64,000 bases of DNA from Tyto alba (lineage: Eukaryota; Chordata; Aves; Strigiformes; Tytonidae). Positions within the stretch are counted from its first letter, which is position 1. Every line of letters begins with the position of its first letter. The DNA is taken from NCBI RefSeq assembly GCF_018691265.1, contig NW_024881330.1, positions 14,383,386 through 14,447,385 on the forward strand, read 5' to 3'. Below are positions 12,262-25,900 of this stretch, one piece after another. The position numbers were made by a program, and so were the translations under genes. The notes below the pieces were generated by a model. It was not told where the DNA came from. It ran no database searches and saw only the letters and a program-made list of their open reading frames with translations.

Positions 12262-15200
12262 ATCTCCACTGGGCCATGCCCTGTTCTATTGTCCTTGTGC
12301 TACTGTCATCTCTGGTTTGGGCCAGAAATTTCATCCTGAAAATAAGCACCTTTTCCCCCTAAATCATTTCTTCATAATGGTCTATTCCCACACACAGAGG
12401 GGAAAAAAGGAAGAGTATTGACTTTATTGATTGCACATTGCAAAGCAATTTCCTCAGAAAAATCTAATTCCTAGAATTAGTTCACTGCAGGTGATAAAAT
12501 AGCATCATCACCATTAACTCAGGGTCTTCCTCTGGGCTTAGCAAGCAGCCTGGAAGAAAGTACACCCTTTTATAACTAAGCTATAAATCATAAAGACATG
12601 CAGCTTAATAATTGTTCACAGCTGATCATAGAAACCAGCTAGTGCTCTAGAGAAACAGCAATTTTGTATTAGTAGAGAAACAAGGAAAAGGGACTTATTT
12701 TTTTTTTTTTTCTACACATAAGGCATACAATGTGTCTCTCTGTGACTTTACAACAGATTCATACTCGTGTAATTGTTTATGTCAGCTAGCCGACTGTGAC
12801 ATCAAACTGATATACTCTAATAAGGAATGACCTGATGGAAAAGATATCAGTAAGTATGGGGAAAATTATACATCTGCTAATAACAAATCAGCAAGGTAAA
12901 CAGTGACATACAGCAGGCATGGGAGCTGATGTAGGCTCTACCTTCACACCATTACTGGTATCCCACCAGAAATCATGACTATTTACTAGTCAGACTTTAT
13001 TATGGATAGAGAGGTAGAAGGGTAAGGAGCTCTTCTTTTGCTCTGTGCACTAGCACACAATGTTTTCTTGTCACTGATGGTCACTTCCAGGCTAGTGTTG
13101 TCAGCGTCATTCTGGCCATCGTAGCAGAGGATGACAGCACAATAATGAGTCTGAAGCACAGACAGCTCTGTTTACAGTGCAATTCAAAGCATCGCTCATG
13201 CCCTGGTGGCCAGATGTCCCTGAAAGGGCCTCATCTGCCTGTTTCTCTGGCCCAGAGACATGCATCTCCTCTTTAAAGGTGCTTTCCGCACCTTCATGCT
13301 CCATCATTATTTATTGCATTTGAAGGCTCAGAAGTCTGGAAGTGCTCTCAGTCAGACATGCCTAACTGTATTCTTGAAGTGCGTTTCTCAGCTATCACAC
13401 TTCCTTCACTGTGTGAAAGGTACAAAATGAACAGCTCTCAGGAGCCAAACTATAAACTTTCAGGAGCTCATCAGCCACTCCACCAACTCTTACCTTTTTC
13501 CAAATACAGTTCAAGGTCCTGTGCTAAAAGTCCCTTTTGTTTGCAACTCAGTAACATTTAAGTTAGAGAGGGAGCACAGAGGGGTATCCACACTATTAAT
13601 ATATGTTACTGAAGAAAAGGGTATGAGATGAACTCACTAAAGACTCAAGCATTCCCAGTATCTAGTATGAAGTTTTATTAATATAAGGAAAATTCAAATT
13701 GGAAAGGCTCAGAAGTTTTAGATAAGATGTTAAATAAAGTATGTGAAAATCACTCTCTCTTGTCCAATGTGTCCTCGAATGGTGGGTCCTTTCCTCATCC
13801 TTGCTACGCACTCCATTTTTTCAGTGGTCTCAGCTTAAATAAGAGTTGCACAATCTTCTCTGTATCCCTAGGAAAATTTCATCCTCACAATCCATTTGTC
13901 CAAAATGTTGCCCCTTCTGCTGAAAGGTTTCCACTGCTCCAGCCAAGTTAAGACAAATAGGAAATAGAAAACTACACTATTACAGGTGGCACCATCTTCA
14001 CCAGAACATCCAAAACAAGGTACCTACACAGCAGGCTGCAAAACAGCACATGAAACAGCTACAGCAAACCTGGAAGCACCTTCCTTCTAATAACAGTTTC
14101 ATTTTAATAATGAATCTTGTCTACATCTAATAACAGCATAACATTTTAATGGACTGTAACCAGCTACTTGAGTGGTAGTTGAAGGAGCACTTTCCTGGGT
14201 TCAGTATAGAAACTGAGATAATTTTACATTTTACACTTTGATGAAGATCGGATATGTTGACCGTTTGCAGTCATTTAGAAGTCATTAGACACCAGTAGAC
14301 ACCACTTAGGTGTGCATGTTCAGGCTTGTCAGATAAAAACTAATTTGATTAAAGTTTGCATTTAAGGAACGAGAATTATCTAAGTCACATAACTTCATAG
14401 TAGTTTGTGCTACATACACAGCTAATTATTACTTCTCAGCTGACCTGTAGTAACTTGTTTAGACCATGGTAACTTGATCACATGTCTAGGTATTTACACA
14501 GCATAAGAAATATGCAAAGACTTGTAATCCTTGCTGGTATAAACGTGAGGAAAAACCACAGAAGTCACTAATACAAACATTCAGGAGATGTACTGAAATT
14601 TTACTCAGTCTCCCATTGCTCCCCAAGCAGGAGCCTTGCAATGACTACATCAGGATGAAATTAGGAATTTGGAAATCATGCAGTGAGTTTCTCAGGGAAA
14701 AAATGAGATGACGAGAGAGATGGATAAGATCCAGTGCTATTAGACAGTAAAATAGGATCTGCAAACATATAGCTCTGTAAAATAAACATTGAGAGTGTCT
14801 GCAAATATATGTAGCCAAATTAGACCCATTGAATAAGCACCGGAGGAAGTTTAATACAGATAAATTATTCTTTTAGAAGACAGGCTTCAGTAAACAGATA
14901 TATTTACAACTAGTTAAAAATCCAATTACACAAGATAAAAACAAATAGAAAAAACCCCACACTACTATTCACTCAGGCGGGCTCTGCAGAGCTGAAAAAT
15001 GCCCATTTTGGAGGCTCTCTGAATGCTGTCAGTGTAAGCAGTGTGCTGTGTCCTAGAATGGATCCCAATGCTCCTCAGCTCCTACCACTTTCCAGATGTT
15101 CCTCTGACTGCTCCTCCTGGCATGCGCCAAGGCCCGCATTCACTCCCGGCACTTTGTCCCGTGCGTAGTCACTGTGAGCACCACCCCAGGTATCCCTTCA

Positions 15201-18200
15201 CACTTTGTCTCCTGCCCAGCTCACTCTGATGACCCAGGTGGTGGGGCAGTGGGCTGTAAGTTCAGCTTATCTACAGAAAATTTTATGGGCAGGTGGTTTA
15301 GGTAGAGGAAGCACTGTGTCAGTAGAATAATACAGCTCCTGATAAATAAGCTGGTAGGTAATTCAGAATTGTTTGGGGTATTTATGTGTGACATTGCCCT
15401 GGGCCGTGTCACTCAGGTACCACAGCACACCTCAGGATGCAGGACCATCCACGTCTCTAAGGAGTTTTCTGCCTGTACAAGGCTGAATGAAGGTGCTAAC
15501 ATCTAAGCAGAGAAGTTGACATGGAGGAAAGAAAATGTAGCCACCTTTCAAGTTGACTTCTTTCTTCAGCTCTGAAGCAAAACTGCAAACATCTACCTGC
15601 GGCAGGTTGTGAAACATTTACAATGAAGTTACCAAATAGAACATATTTTAACAGCAAGGATAACTAGTATTTGGTACAAGAAGCTAACATTACTGGTGAA
15701 TCCTCCCCATGTGGGAATTTTTAAATCAAGGTTTTTGTAAGAGACAGGCAAGAATTTAAAGGAGAATTCAGCAAGAGTTGACCTGGACCCTGCTGTCCTC
15801 GCTGGTCCTCGTGGGCCCTCCTAGCCATCAAATCGAAGAAGCTGCTTAACATATTAATATCAGAAGGTCAAAGACTGTGGTTTGAGTGTGGTGTTGGAAG
15901 AGCAGCGGTGTAGTTTAGAAAAGGCTAACATGAAGTTTTCAAGGCAATCACAGTTGAAAGACAGGTCAGTTCATGCTGGCTGCAGACAGGTAGAGTGGCT
16001 TGCAGAAATATTCCTTTGACCCTCAAAACTCCACCCAAAAGTTCAACTCTAATCCAGTCCTTCCAGCTGCTCACATCACTGGCATTTGAGATGAAGTTTT
16101 TGTTTTTCTAGGGACATCACCAAGTTAGGCTCCTCCCCTCCTTTCCTAGTTTTCTCTCTGTTTTCTTTATTTAAAGTTCCAGTTTGAGATTTTGTTTTCT
16201 CCAGCACAATCTACCACTCCATCTGGCTGTGGCGTTTAACTAAACTTCAAAATGAAACACACTAGGCTGGAAATGACTTCCAGGCTCTCCAAGAATCAAG
16301 TGGCTTCAGTGCATTCAGGGGACTCTGGCTAGGACTGAGTCAGCAGAAGCACCCGTGTTTCTTCCTGGGGGGAGTGCAGCTGCAAAGCAGAACACAAAAA
16401 CAAAAACACCAACAATAAGAGCTTCCATGTCATCCAGCTGAGTAATAGGAACATTTCCACAGCTCACAGGACACTCTGCCCTCATTTATGTTGTCCAAGA
16501 AATGTGATATTCAACAGGTCTCCATAACTACCATGTAATACCTTTGCTACTTGGTGTTGTTTTAAAGACAAATGAGTAGGTTTTTGCTGTTGGAATTAAA
16601 AAGGGTTCATTAAAAGTGTAGGAAAATAGTATCTTTTCCTCTCATTTTTCAGAGACCCTGAAAGCCAGCCTCTGAAAGGTACAAGCAGCTCCTTTTTAGT
16701 CAGATACCTCAATGACTCTTTAATGAACTTTTCAGTCCCTGAGGGGAATTGTCATGAAGATCAACACAAGTGAAGAGCATTTGGTCTTGATGCCTTGAGC
16801 AGAGGAAGCCTAGGTGAAACTCATCTTTTCTTACCTCTGAGTACTGCCACACATCTTGCCAGCAGACATATTATTGCCAAGAGAGAAACTTGCCACAGGA
16901 CAGCTCCTGCCCCCAGAGACTTCAAATTAAACCTAAAAGTCCCTCCAAATAAATCCATACTAGAGTGTGAATAGCCTGATTTTTTGGGCAAAGGCCCAAC
17001 CTTCCTTCTTTGTCCCCACTTCTTGCTGGGGGCATCTTACTGCCCCTTTTCTTTTCTTGAGGAATTTTGGGGGAAATGTATATGCTCAGCTGTCTGTTTC
17101 TTTCCAGAAGCAGAGTATCTCCTCTAAGGCATCCCCCTGTCCTGTCTCCTTGATTTTCACAAAGCTGGCCAGGAAGTAAATCCCCAAATATACAGATTCA
17201 CCTGAGACCACCGCATGGACCAGTACTTCATTCTCCAGTAGCAGTAGTCAGTAAATGCTCATATAAATCCAATTGTTTTTCCTCTAAAGCATCTGAAAGC
17301 CCCAGGATCTATTCACCAGATTAAAATTTCATATCATATTTTATTGTTTCTGCCATGAGAAAAGATTATTGTCATGGATGTCATAATTCCCAGTAAAGAT
17401 CATCAATAAGTCAGTGAAATTCATAACAAAAAGTACATATTAATAAAATTATTAGGCCAAACAGGATGTCGGCTTTCTCTGTCAAGAGAAAAAAGAGATT
17501 TTTGTGTCTATCTCCTCACAAAAGAAGTTTGGTTCACTTGAGCTATTAACATACAGTACAGGGTAAAGCCACTGCAATGATGAGAATTAAAAAAAATAGA
17601 TTAATACACTTAGGACTGCAAGTGTTTTGACTATACTGTGCATTGCTAAAAATAATTTCTTAAAGCATAAATTCTTTTACTGTGTCATTAATAAAACTAA
17701 AATTTATTTCTGTCATAAGACTATCTGCAATTCTGAATGTTCTGTGCAATACAACTGAAAATATTTCAAAATATATCTCTGGGTTACATTTATTTGTAAT
17801 GTATTTCAATGAGAATATTGAATTATTTATTTTTCATACTATATTCTTTATGTTGTTAGTAGAATAATAGCACAAACTGAGGCTCCCATGAGCTGTATCT
17901 GTCCCTAAAATCCATTGATATCACTGTGTGTTCTTTGGTCACAGTGACGGAACTGTACAATAAACTACTTGGTTGTAGAAATCAAGCAAGTCAGCCTACC
18001 GCTTAAGTTTGAAGTGCATGAGAAAAAAACAAGGCTGCAGCACAAATGTTTGTTCAGCTCCCATGGTTTTTAAAAACACTGACCTAAAAATGGGGCGTTT
18101 GCACTGGAAACGACAGCCAAACCTCACAACAGAATACAGCATACGTAGTGGTCAGACTGCATATTGCTTTCTTGCAAGGTCATAACTGCAGGCTGAGGGA

Positions 18201-20590
18201 GCCAACATCTGCAATACAAGACAGAAACCTGGAAACACAAATGGCTTTGTCATATCTTAGGAAGAGAGAGACATCTCCTGGACAAACTGTAAATTTGCTG
18301 TTCACAATTCTGTACACTTGGTAACACACAAAGAAAGTTAGTTATCTGCAATATAGTTGTGTGACAGATAAGAGGAGTTCTCTTAGATTCATATCATACT
18401 ATTTCAAATGAATTTAAAAGTACTCTGTCATTGATATCAAGAGGAAAATAACAGTGTGTCGAAAAAGAAAAGGAAAACGAGTTTTAGGAGCATTGCCCTA
18501 GCACCCAGTAATGACAGGGAATTAAACTGTTTTTTTCTAGACCTTTCTTTTATAAACTCATTACACCACTTAAACTTCAAAATCCTCTTATGGGTCTGTA
18601 ACTTCTTAGATTATCAGCCACATCATGTTGCTATTGCTTAGAGGTAAATTGGTTTCCTCTTTTATTCAGAACAAAATGTGTTATGCCATATTATAAAGAA
18701 AGGCATTGCTTATCATCTTTCCAGTACCTTACCAGTTCCAGGAGATGAAGAAAATTAATAGGAAATCTATTACTATCTTTTCTATTAGTAGCAATTCCAA
18801 AGGTGACAAGTGAAGTGTATCTAAGTGGGTCTCTAAACGTACCCAATTTCCTGGGTGTGAAGTCCCTGTCTATTGCTCTTCAGGAGAACAGCCAGTGCAA
18901 TTCATCTTTATGGCATATTTTTGTTCCTCACAAGGAATTTTCTAGATAAATTCTCAGTGACACCAAAGCTAAATCACACATTTAATACAGAGATAGGGTT
19001 GTTATGCCTTATCCAGTTTTCACTGGATATTTTTTTCCTGGTGTTATGAGAAAAAACAAAATAGAGTCTCTAAGTTTATCAACAATTCCTCTTAGAGGAA
19101 TATAAAGGAAACAGAACCAGTGGACTTTCCATTACACAAAGAACAAATGGCTTCTTCTGTGACTGAGTGCCCCAAAGATCACTTATGAATCCTTGAAAGG
19201 AAACCCTAAGTCCAAGCCCTATCTTAATTGCCCTGTCTTGTGGTCAGCATTACTGCAGAATATGAAGGGAATATTAACATTGGGTCTGGAGGCAACCAAG
19301 GAGCAACAGTGAGAAGTTATACAGCTGTGTGTGGCAATTACTGCAGCATTTCAAGAGATTTACATTGGAAAAAATGAGCAGCCACAGACAGATCAGCAAT
19401 AGACGGAGAGTCATCACTGATCAGTTGTGAATATCAGTGACTTGCATCCAGATCGCTCCCAACAAAGGTTTAGATACAGAATTGAGTTGCTGCACTTAAG
19501 GACGCTCAGAATTCAATTTATCATTGCCTGCAAGGGAGACAGAAAGGCAATTCAGTCTACCTATGTACTAACTTGTCTTCCCAAGGTGCATGGGTATATT
19601 CAATCATCCTCCATTGACACCACCTTGACTTCACTAGGGATGTAGCCTCTCTCTGCACTAAGATACTTCAGATCTAAACCAGTGTGATAAATCTCAGCTT
19701 TTGCTGTCAGTCCAGAAACAAAAGTACACAAAATGAAATGGCAGGAACAGCTGCAGACAAAAAGCTATGGCATCTTTCTTTGAGGTTTAGGTTGATATAA
19801 ATGTTTATTTATATTGTTAGATAATACCACTTATTTGCCTCAAAAAGCACTCCCTAAAGTCCATGATTAGGTAAAAACATGGTAAAACCAATGCAATGCT
19901 ATTCATACCACTCATCGGATCCGAGTGAATCTGGATTGTAGATGTTTAATGTATTAAGCCATTTGCAGCGAGTTCACAATATTATAGTGGGAATGATTTC
20001 TTAAGTAACAGCTTATTTTTCCAAGTGCTCTCAAATGTATGTGCACTTTCAGATTGCTTTGAAATTTGTACCTCATCAAAGTTCTAACTAGGCTTCACAG
20101 CCTTGATTTGTTGTAATTTTTTCAATGAGCTTCCAAGATACATTACCCTCTCAATACATTGGATACCAGATTCATATTTATGGCTCAAATCTCTCCAGTT
20201 TAATCACCCACTAAGCTTTGAGCTTGGCACTTGCTGACACTCAACAGAAGAAATATTTTAAAAGTCATAAATGTACTGATTGCAGAAGATGACTTTCCAG
20301 TACCTCTTGATAAAAATTGACATAACAGAACCAAGACAGTTTGTGAATGAACTGGTTTCAAGGTGATGTGTTGCAGCCTCTGAAAATTATATCCATCTAC
20401 TGACAGTGCAATTCCAACTTTTCCTGTATCAGCATTCTTGTAAATTCTGCTCCTGGATACACCCAAGCTGATACACCCAAGTAAGGGACTCAGACCAGAC
20501 CCTACTGCCTGGTTGTGACCCAGACTCCTGAAAAATACTTTTCTTCCAGCCCTATATGCAAAACCAAGCTTCAGCACAGCCAGGCCATGC

Positions 20591-20732
20591 TGGGTTGAAA
20601 CTGGAAGGGACTTCTGGAGTTCATCTAGTTCAAGTTCTTGTACAAGCAGGACCGCCTAAAATAGGTTGTACAGGACCATGTCCAGATGGCTTTTGCATAT
20701 CTCCAAGGATGGAGGCTCCACAAGTTCCATTT
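20591..20732 (-). mobile_element. CR1 3' UTR fragment, antisense
   Basis: The plus strand reads 'tggaagggacttctggagttcatctagttcaagtt', then 'aggaccatgtccagatggcttttgcatatctccaaggatggaggctccacaa', which is the reverse complement of the standard avian CR1 3' UTR. The octamer tail expected on its left side is not preserved, and the fragment stops before the ORF2 end. Confidence 0.88.
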
Positions 20733-21512
20733 ACAGGCGTTGAAATGAGAAGTTATTTCAGCAAGGACTGTTTGCATGTTTATGACCTCAGGAACATCTG
20801 TACCAGCACAGTTGAGAGGGCAGTTAATTGCAATAGGGAGAGAAAGAGTGTAAAGAAATGTGTAGCCAGTAGGCAGGAACTTTTAAAGCTACTTTTGTCT
20901 CCAGAGTGTTGTTTAGCTACGCCATGAGTCTGAATGGAAGCCAAGTTCCTGAAAACAAACACACTCTCTGTCCAGGTAGAGAGGTGGAGTTATGCAGAGA
21001 AGAATGTACATCTAGGAACCTGCAGCACGAATTCATCCTGTTGGAACTGCACGATGTTGCCCTAAAGCATTTTAGAGATAAAACAGATGGGAGCATCTTG
21101 GGAGGGAGGGAACTCAGGAGGGACAATCTTTTGGGCACAGTGGTTGGAATGAGCAAGTACTGAGAAATCTGTCCTTCACTATGCCTTAGCTCTTCCCCTA
21201 ACAGTCTTCCTCAGAGTCCTCCTGAAAGAAGAGAACTTGGAAAGAGAAATCCTGAAGCAGAGATAGGGAGCAGGAGCAGTGTATCTCAGCATCCAGTCCT
21301 AGACCTTCCTCTCTTTGTTGCTGATGCCATCAAAAACACTAGCTTCCCTTGCAGCCTGTCATGTAGAACATTCTTCCTATGAAACACAGTAAGTTATTTT
21401 GACCCCTCCTCTCCATCCATTCTTCTGCAGCTTTCTAGTATATGCCCTTTCAATGCAATTAAAACAGTTTTCATACCAAGAGCAAGATGCACAGGGCATC
21501 CAGTAGGTTTAC

Positions 21513-21554
21513 ACATACTTTAGGTATACTTATGTATACTTTTAGGTATACTTT
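21513..21554. repeat. Short tandem repeat of an 'aggtatactt'-like unit
   Basis: Four degenerate copies of a 10-12 bp unit related to 'aggtatactt' occupy this stretch. Confidence 0.7.
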
Positions 21555-22792
21555 ACTGTGGGAAAAACCAAAAAGACTGATTCCAAGAATGGGCAGAGCT
21601 GAGGTAATACAGCAGGGCAATTTTACTGTAACTCTACCTTTTCCTTTTTTCATGAGCTTAACATCATGCCCTGGCAGAGCACAAGGCAGCATGAGGAAGT
21701 ACAAGACCAGTATAACTCATAGCTAAGTGATACAGCAGTTGTTAATGAGTCCAGGAGAGAGACAGATCATTAGGCTTGGATTCTTCCAAATTTTCCAGGC
21801 CTGGCCCTTCTTCTACCATGCACAGGTTGATTGCTGTTTTGCTAAATACATTTGGTCTTAATGGATATTTCTTTATTGCTAGAACATATGTCATGATTAA
21901 GTCAGACCGACAGCAAGAGACAATTCTTTGGGAGCACAAGCAATATATTTATCTCACAGGACAGAGAGGGCACTACCTACTGCCTAGAGCTTCTTGCCTT
22001 CCACTTTAGCACTCCTCCAACCCTTCCCAAAACCAAGATTGATCTTTCTGAAGTGCTTCTTTTCCTCTTATTGTAGAGATCCCCATTCCCAACAGCTCCA
22101 CCACAATTCTTCCTGGCCCATTCCTGTCACTGTTATTTACCAATCAACAAAGAAAAATAAAGGTCCCAGATACTGCTCACTTCTTATCCTTCTTCCTAGG
22201 ACTTCAGTCTTTTTAGATCTGTTCAGTTGTAACAGTCTTGACAGCACTTTTGTTAACTGCAGTGATTGTCCATTTGGGGTTTTTTTGGTAGAGGAATAGA
22301 AGTGTGAAGGAAGTAGTAACAATGCATGTGGTTTGCTTTTTTACATAACCATTTATCATTTGCACTTTATGAACTTTTTGATTAATGTTTTATTCTACTT
22401 GGCTTGTAAGAAGTTGCAGCAGTGTCCAGATTTTATGTGTCTATGTGCCATTAAATGTCATGCTGGCTTTCCACTTCTGGGACTGGTAGTGATGGATTAT
22501 GGTATTCAAAGCCTCATAGTGGATTTCTGCATTGTCCATGTTGGCCTGTATTTCTTAACAGGCTTGTAAATTGAACAATCTTGTTTTTCAAGACTATATA
22601 AGTGACAGTATATTTTTAAGCATTATGTAGTCTATGGAATAGTATGCATGTAAGTTTGATAAAGTCATTATACTGGACTGCCACCTTTATCAGAACTCCT
22701 GATTCTGAATCGTAAAACCCTTTTATCTTCCTGTCTCTGGGAACATGTAATAAAAACTCATGTTCTGAACGACTTGTTGTCAGTTATTTCAG

Positions 22793-22925
22793 AGTCAAGC
22801 CTGGAAAAATCATTAATAGCAGAGGTCCTGTTGCTTTCAGTGACCAAGAAGGATATTTGGTATAGTATAGGATGGAAAGCAGCAAGCAGATCTCTTTCCT
22901 CAAAGTGCTGGCAGACCTCATCCAG
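22793..22925 (+). other. Exon-like segment, 133 nt, hypothetical plus-strand gene
   Basis: Acceptor ttgttgtcagttatttcag and donor CATCCAG then GTATGA bound 43 open codons. The opposite strand is also open here, with an acidic, leucine-containing frame (including SYLDEVCQHFEERDLLAAFH), but without usable splice sites. So either strand, or neither, may be coding. Confidence 0.2.
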
Positions 22926-25900
22926 GTATGATGGAAGTTTGGTCAAATGGAAACCACAATCCTGACCACCTATGAATAGTAATGGTCTCATAACACTTTT
23001 TGCAAGGATTTATCTCAGTGTGTGTGACTGTGACCCCATTTCATCATTCAGGCTTGTATACTGAACTGACCAGCTTGCTATAAAATACAGCATGACCTAG
23101 CATGCTGGGTACTACATTAAGTAGATGGGGTTAAGCATTATCAATTTATGGGTGTTTTAGTCCATTTCCCATGCAAGACTCTTTGTCCAAGTGTCCTCTT
23201 GGAGAGTGGGTAGTCTACTAATTATCTTTACATTCAGAGATTTGATTTCCCCCTGGCTTTCTCATTAATACCCATTCTACATGCGCCTAGAGCCATTAGT
23301 CATTAGGGCCAAACAAGGACAAGAGTAGCCCTACTGAGTCATGCTTGCTACTAACACCCAGTGGGAGGTGGGCTGTATAGGACGGTGGCTGTTTTTGCAG
23401 GAGGGGGCAGGTGGTACTCCAGAGACCCTGCCATCATTTCTGTCATCCACTCAACAACAGCAGGAACAGCAACAGTTATTAGACACGCGCGCTCCCCCTG
23501 GCAGAAGTGACTGAGGCCCAGCCCCCTATCCTTGTAAAATTCAGAGAAGCCAGATTCATTCTCCCCATAGACAAGCCCTGACTCACTATATATAATTGAA
23601 ACCATTCTAAGGAATATAATGTTGCAGTGAAAAGTAGCGTGAAATATTTTGCCAGTCACACTGAATACAGTTTTGTGAAGTGGTCCCTCAGGTAATTCTG
23701 CAAGGGTGTTTGCTCTAACCGAGGTAATTCTTGAGGCCTGGTTGCACCTAAGGAAAAGAGGCTTGGACATTTGGCTCATTAATTTAATTCAGTGAAAAAA
23801 TAGCATATCACATACAATAGAAAGAGAATATCCCTTTCAAATCTACTTTCAAGTCCATCGTTTAACTGAGAACACACTTTCTGGGAAAGTATTTCTTGAG
23901 GTCTAGGACTTTCCACCTAGGATCAGCAAAATCCTACTGAAGCTGGTGTTACTCTGAATTGATAAAGGGCATGTTTAATCATGCAGCTGCAGTCTCATCA
24001 CTGAAGTCTTCCTATCACTGGATAAATCTCTGGACCTGCTGCTTTAATTCTGCCTCATCATAGTGGAATCTGCTTTCCAGGCTGCACTTTGTACCTAATG
24101 GCTCTTATTTACTTAGTGTTAGATAGAAAGGATCAAGAACAATGGAAACCATAAAGGAATACTGCCCAAATCCCATTCTGGCCAAGCATGACCGGAGAAT
24201 TTGACAGGTTTTCTAGTAGATGTTAGGTACTCTTATTTATTACAAACTCAGAGAAACCAAAATAACAGTTTTATTCTTAGAAAATGCTCTCAGTGGACAG
24301 TGAAGACCAATGTCCACATCTGTGTGTCAACAGCTTCATGCTTCTGAAGCAGGTGTCAGTCAGTGGCTCTCTGTAGTGTCTCTCCAATGTCAGTGTCAGC
24401 TGGCTATTTCAAACCTGTAGAACCATGCAACAGCCCAGATGTGAGTTCGTCCTTCCCCAACTGCTGTGTCACGGCTGATCTTGAATTTCAGGCACAATGT
24501 TATCAAGAGCTTATTTCTGAAGTTGAAAAATCTTAGTTACTTCTTTTAACTTAACAGCACCTTGGAGCAGGGGTTTCTGGATACCTTTGACAAAATATAA
24601 ATAAAACCATGTGTTGAAATAAATGAGAACAAATATGATAGAAGGGAAAAGAAAAGTGCTCACAACCTTGAATTTGATATACAGAAACAGTGCCAGACAA
24701 GACTTAATACATCACCAGGAGAGGGAAATAAGAAGATATTTCTTTATGCATTTGACGTGTTTCCATATGTACTTATCTCTATGTTATACATAAAGGGATC
24801 TGTGATGCCCAAGTGTTGGAAGAACTGAGAGTGTGGTAGTTACGTAAGCATATACAGAGAATCACATTGCAGAATCACATTTGTTTCTATACTGTGCTCC
24901 CCAGTGCTCCAGGCTTTTAGCTGGCTTTCTAGTTCAGTTAAATGCTGTATCCACACTTAGCCAAAGTAAATAAATCAAGCTGGGCCCAAGCTGCCTGTAC
25001 AGAACCATCTGGAAGTCTCTTGAAGGAGTTCCCTTGTGGGCTTTTTCTGCTCTGGCTTTGTGCCAGGATACAAAGTATTACTGGACAGATCACCTGCATT
25101 TCATGGCACTGCACCTGAGTACATACGTCCTGCAGACCACACCTGACTACACAAGCCAATTTATGTCTTTTCAGCTGCAGCAAATTAAGCCAAAGACTGG
25201 ATAGGCTGTCTGTTGATAATCATATCTTGACTGTATGACAAAACACAATTACATCTTCACTGCTGATAGCCATCAGGGACAGAGATGGAGCTATGTAGTG
25301 GGATCGGGTTTCAAAAATGTTTGTACTTGATAATAACAATCTTATTGCTTACTTTCCTATGTTTGCTTTGTCAATAACCAAAGTCAAAAAATACCTTTGA
25401 ACCCCCAGTAAGCTCTTTTTCAAGGATATTCAATATTAAGAAGCACATACTAAATCTCAGATGTAATGTAGCTCTAGCCCAGGTCCTAGTCTTTTGAAGA
25501 ATCAAATATTTTTGTGATGAGAAATGCCACTTTCTACCAGAGCATGAAACTGCAGGTTTGAATCCTTGATAAAATGTGACTATCCAGGTGTGTCAACATT
25601 TTCCCTCTGCCCAAGGCAGGACCTATCAATTCTCCATATCACAGCTGCCCAGGTCACTTACCTAGACAATAATATGTGTCATATCTGATTTAGTTGACAT
25701 TCACAGTTACATTTCTGCTTCACTGTTTTGGACAGGCAACAGGATACCTTTGAATAGAAATTACGGCTTGTAGCAATACATCTTTGTATTGCCCAAAATT
25801 TGCATTATTTGGACAATTTTAATATATAGTGTCAACAAAACTCTGTTGTATACAGGACAGAAGAATAAATTTCTCATTTTCTCAAGGTTTCAGTCATATG

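Larger units (their letters stand above)
4490..20590. other. Long AT-rich stretch without a recognised gene
   Basis: Only small simple repeats are seen. A 26-nt exon-like segment at 7071-7096 has very good sites (ttccactctggtctctccag before it, CTAT then GTAAGT after it). A longer open stretch behind a good acceptor lies at about 13505-13620, and open frames at 9541-9635. These were considered as parts of the plus-strand gene hypothesis, but their frames are ambiguous. Confidence 0.5.

Noticed and set aside
19500..19596. Exon-like segment on the plus strand
   Set aside because: Two frames are open, and neither phase fits the neighbouring candidates; the donor GTGCAT is weak.
23351..23779. 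142-codon minus-strand frame
   Set aside because: No recognised motif, no splice or poly(A) context, and the composition is like other chance frames.
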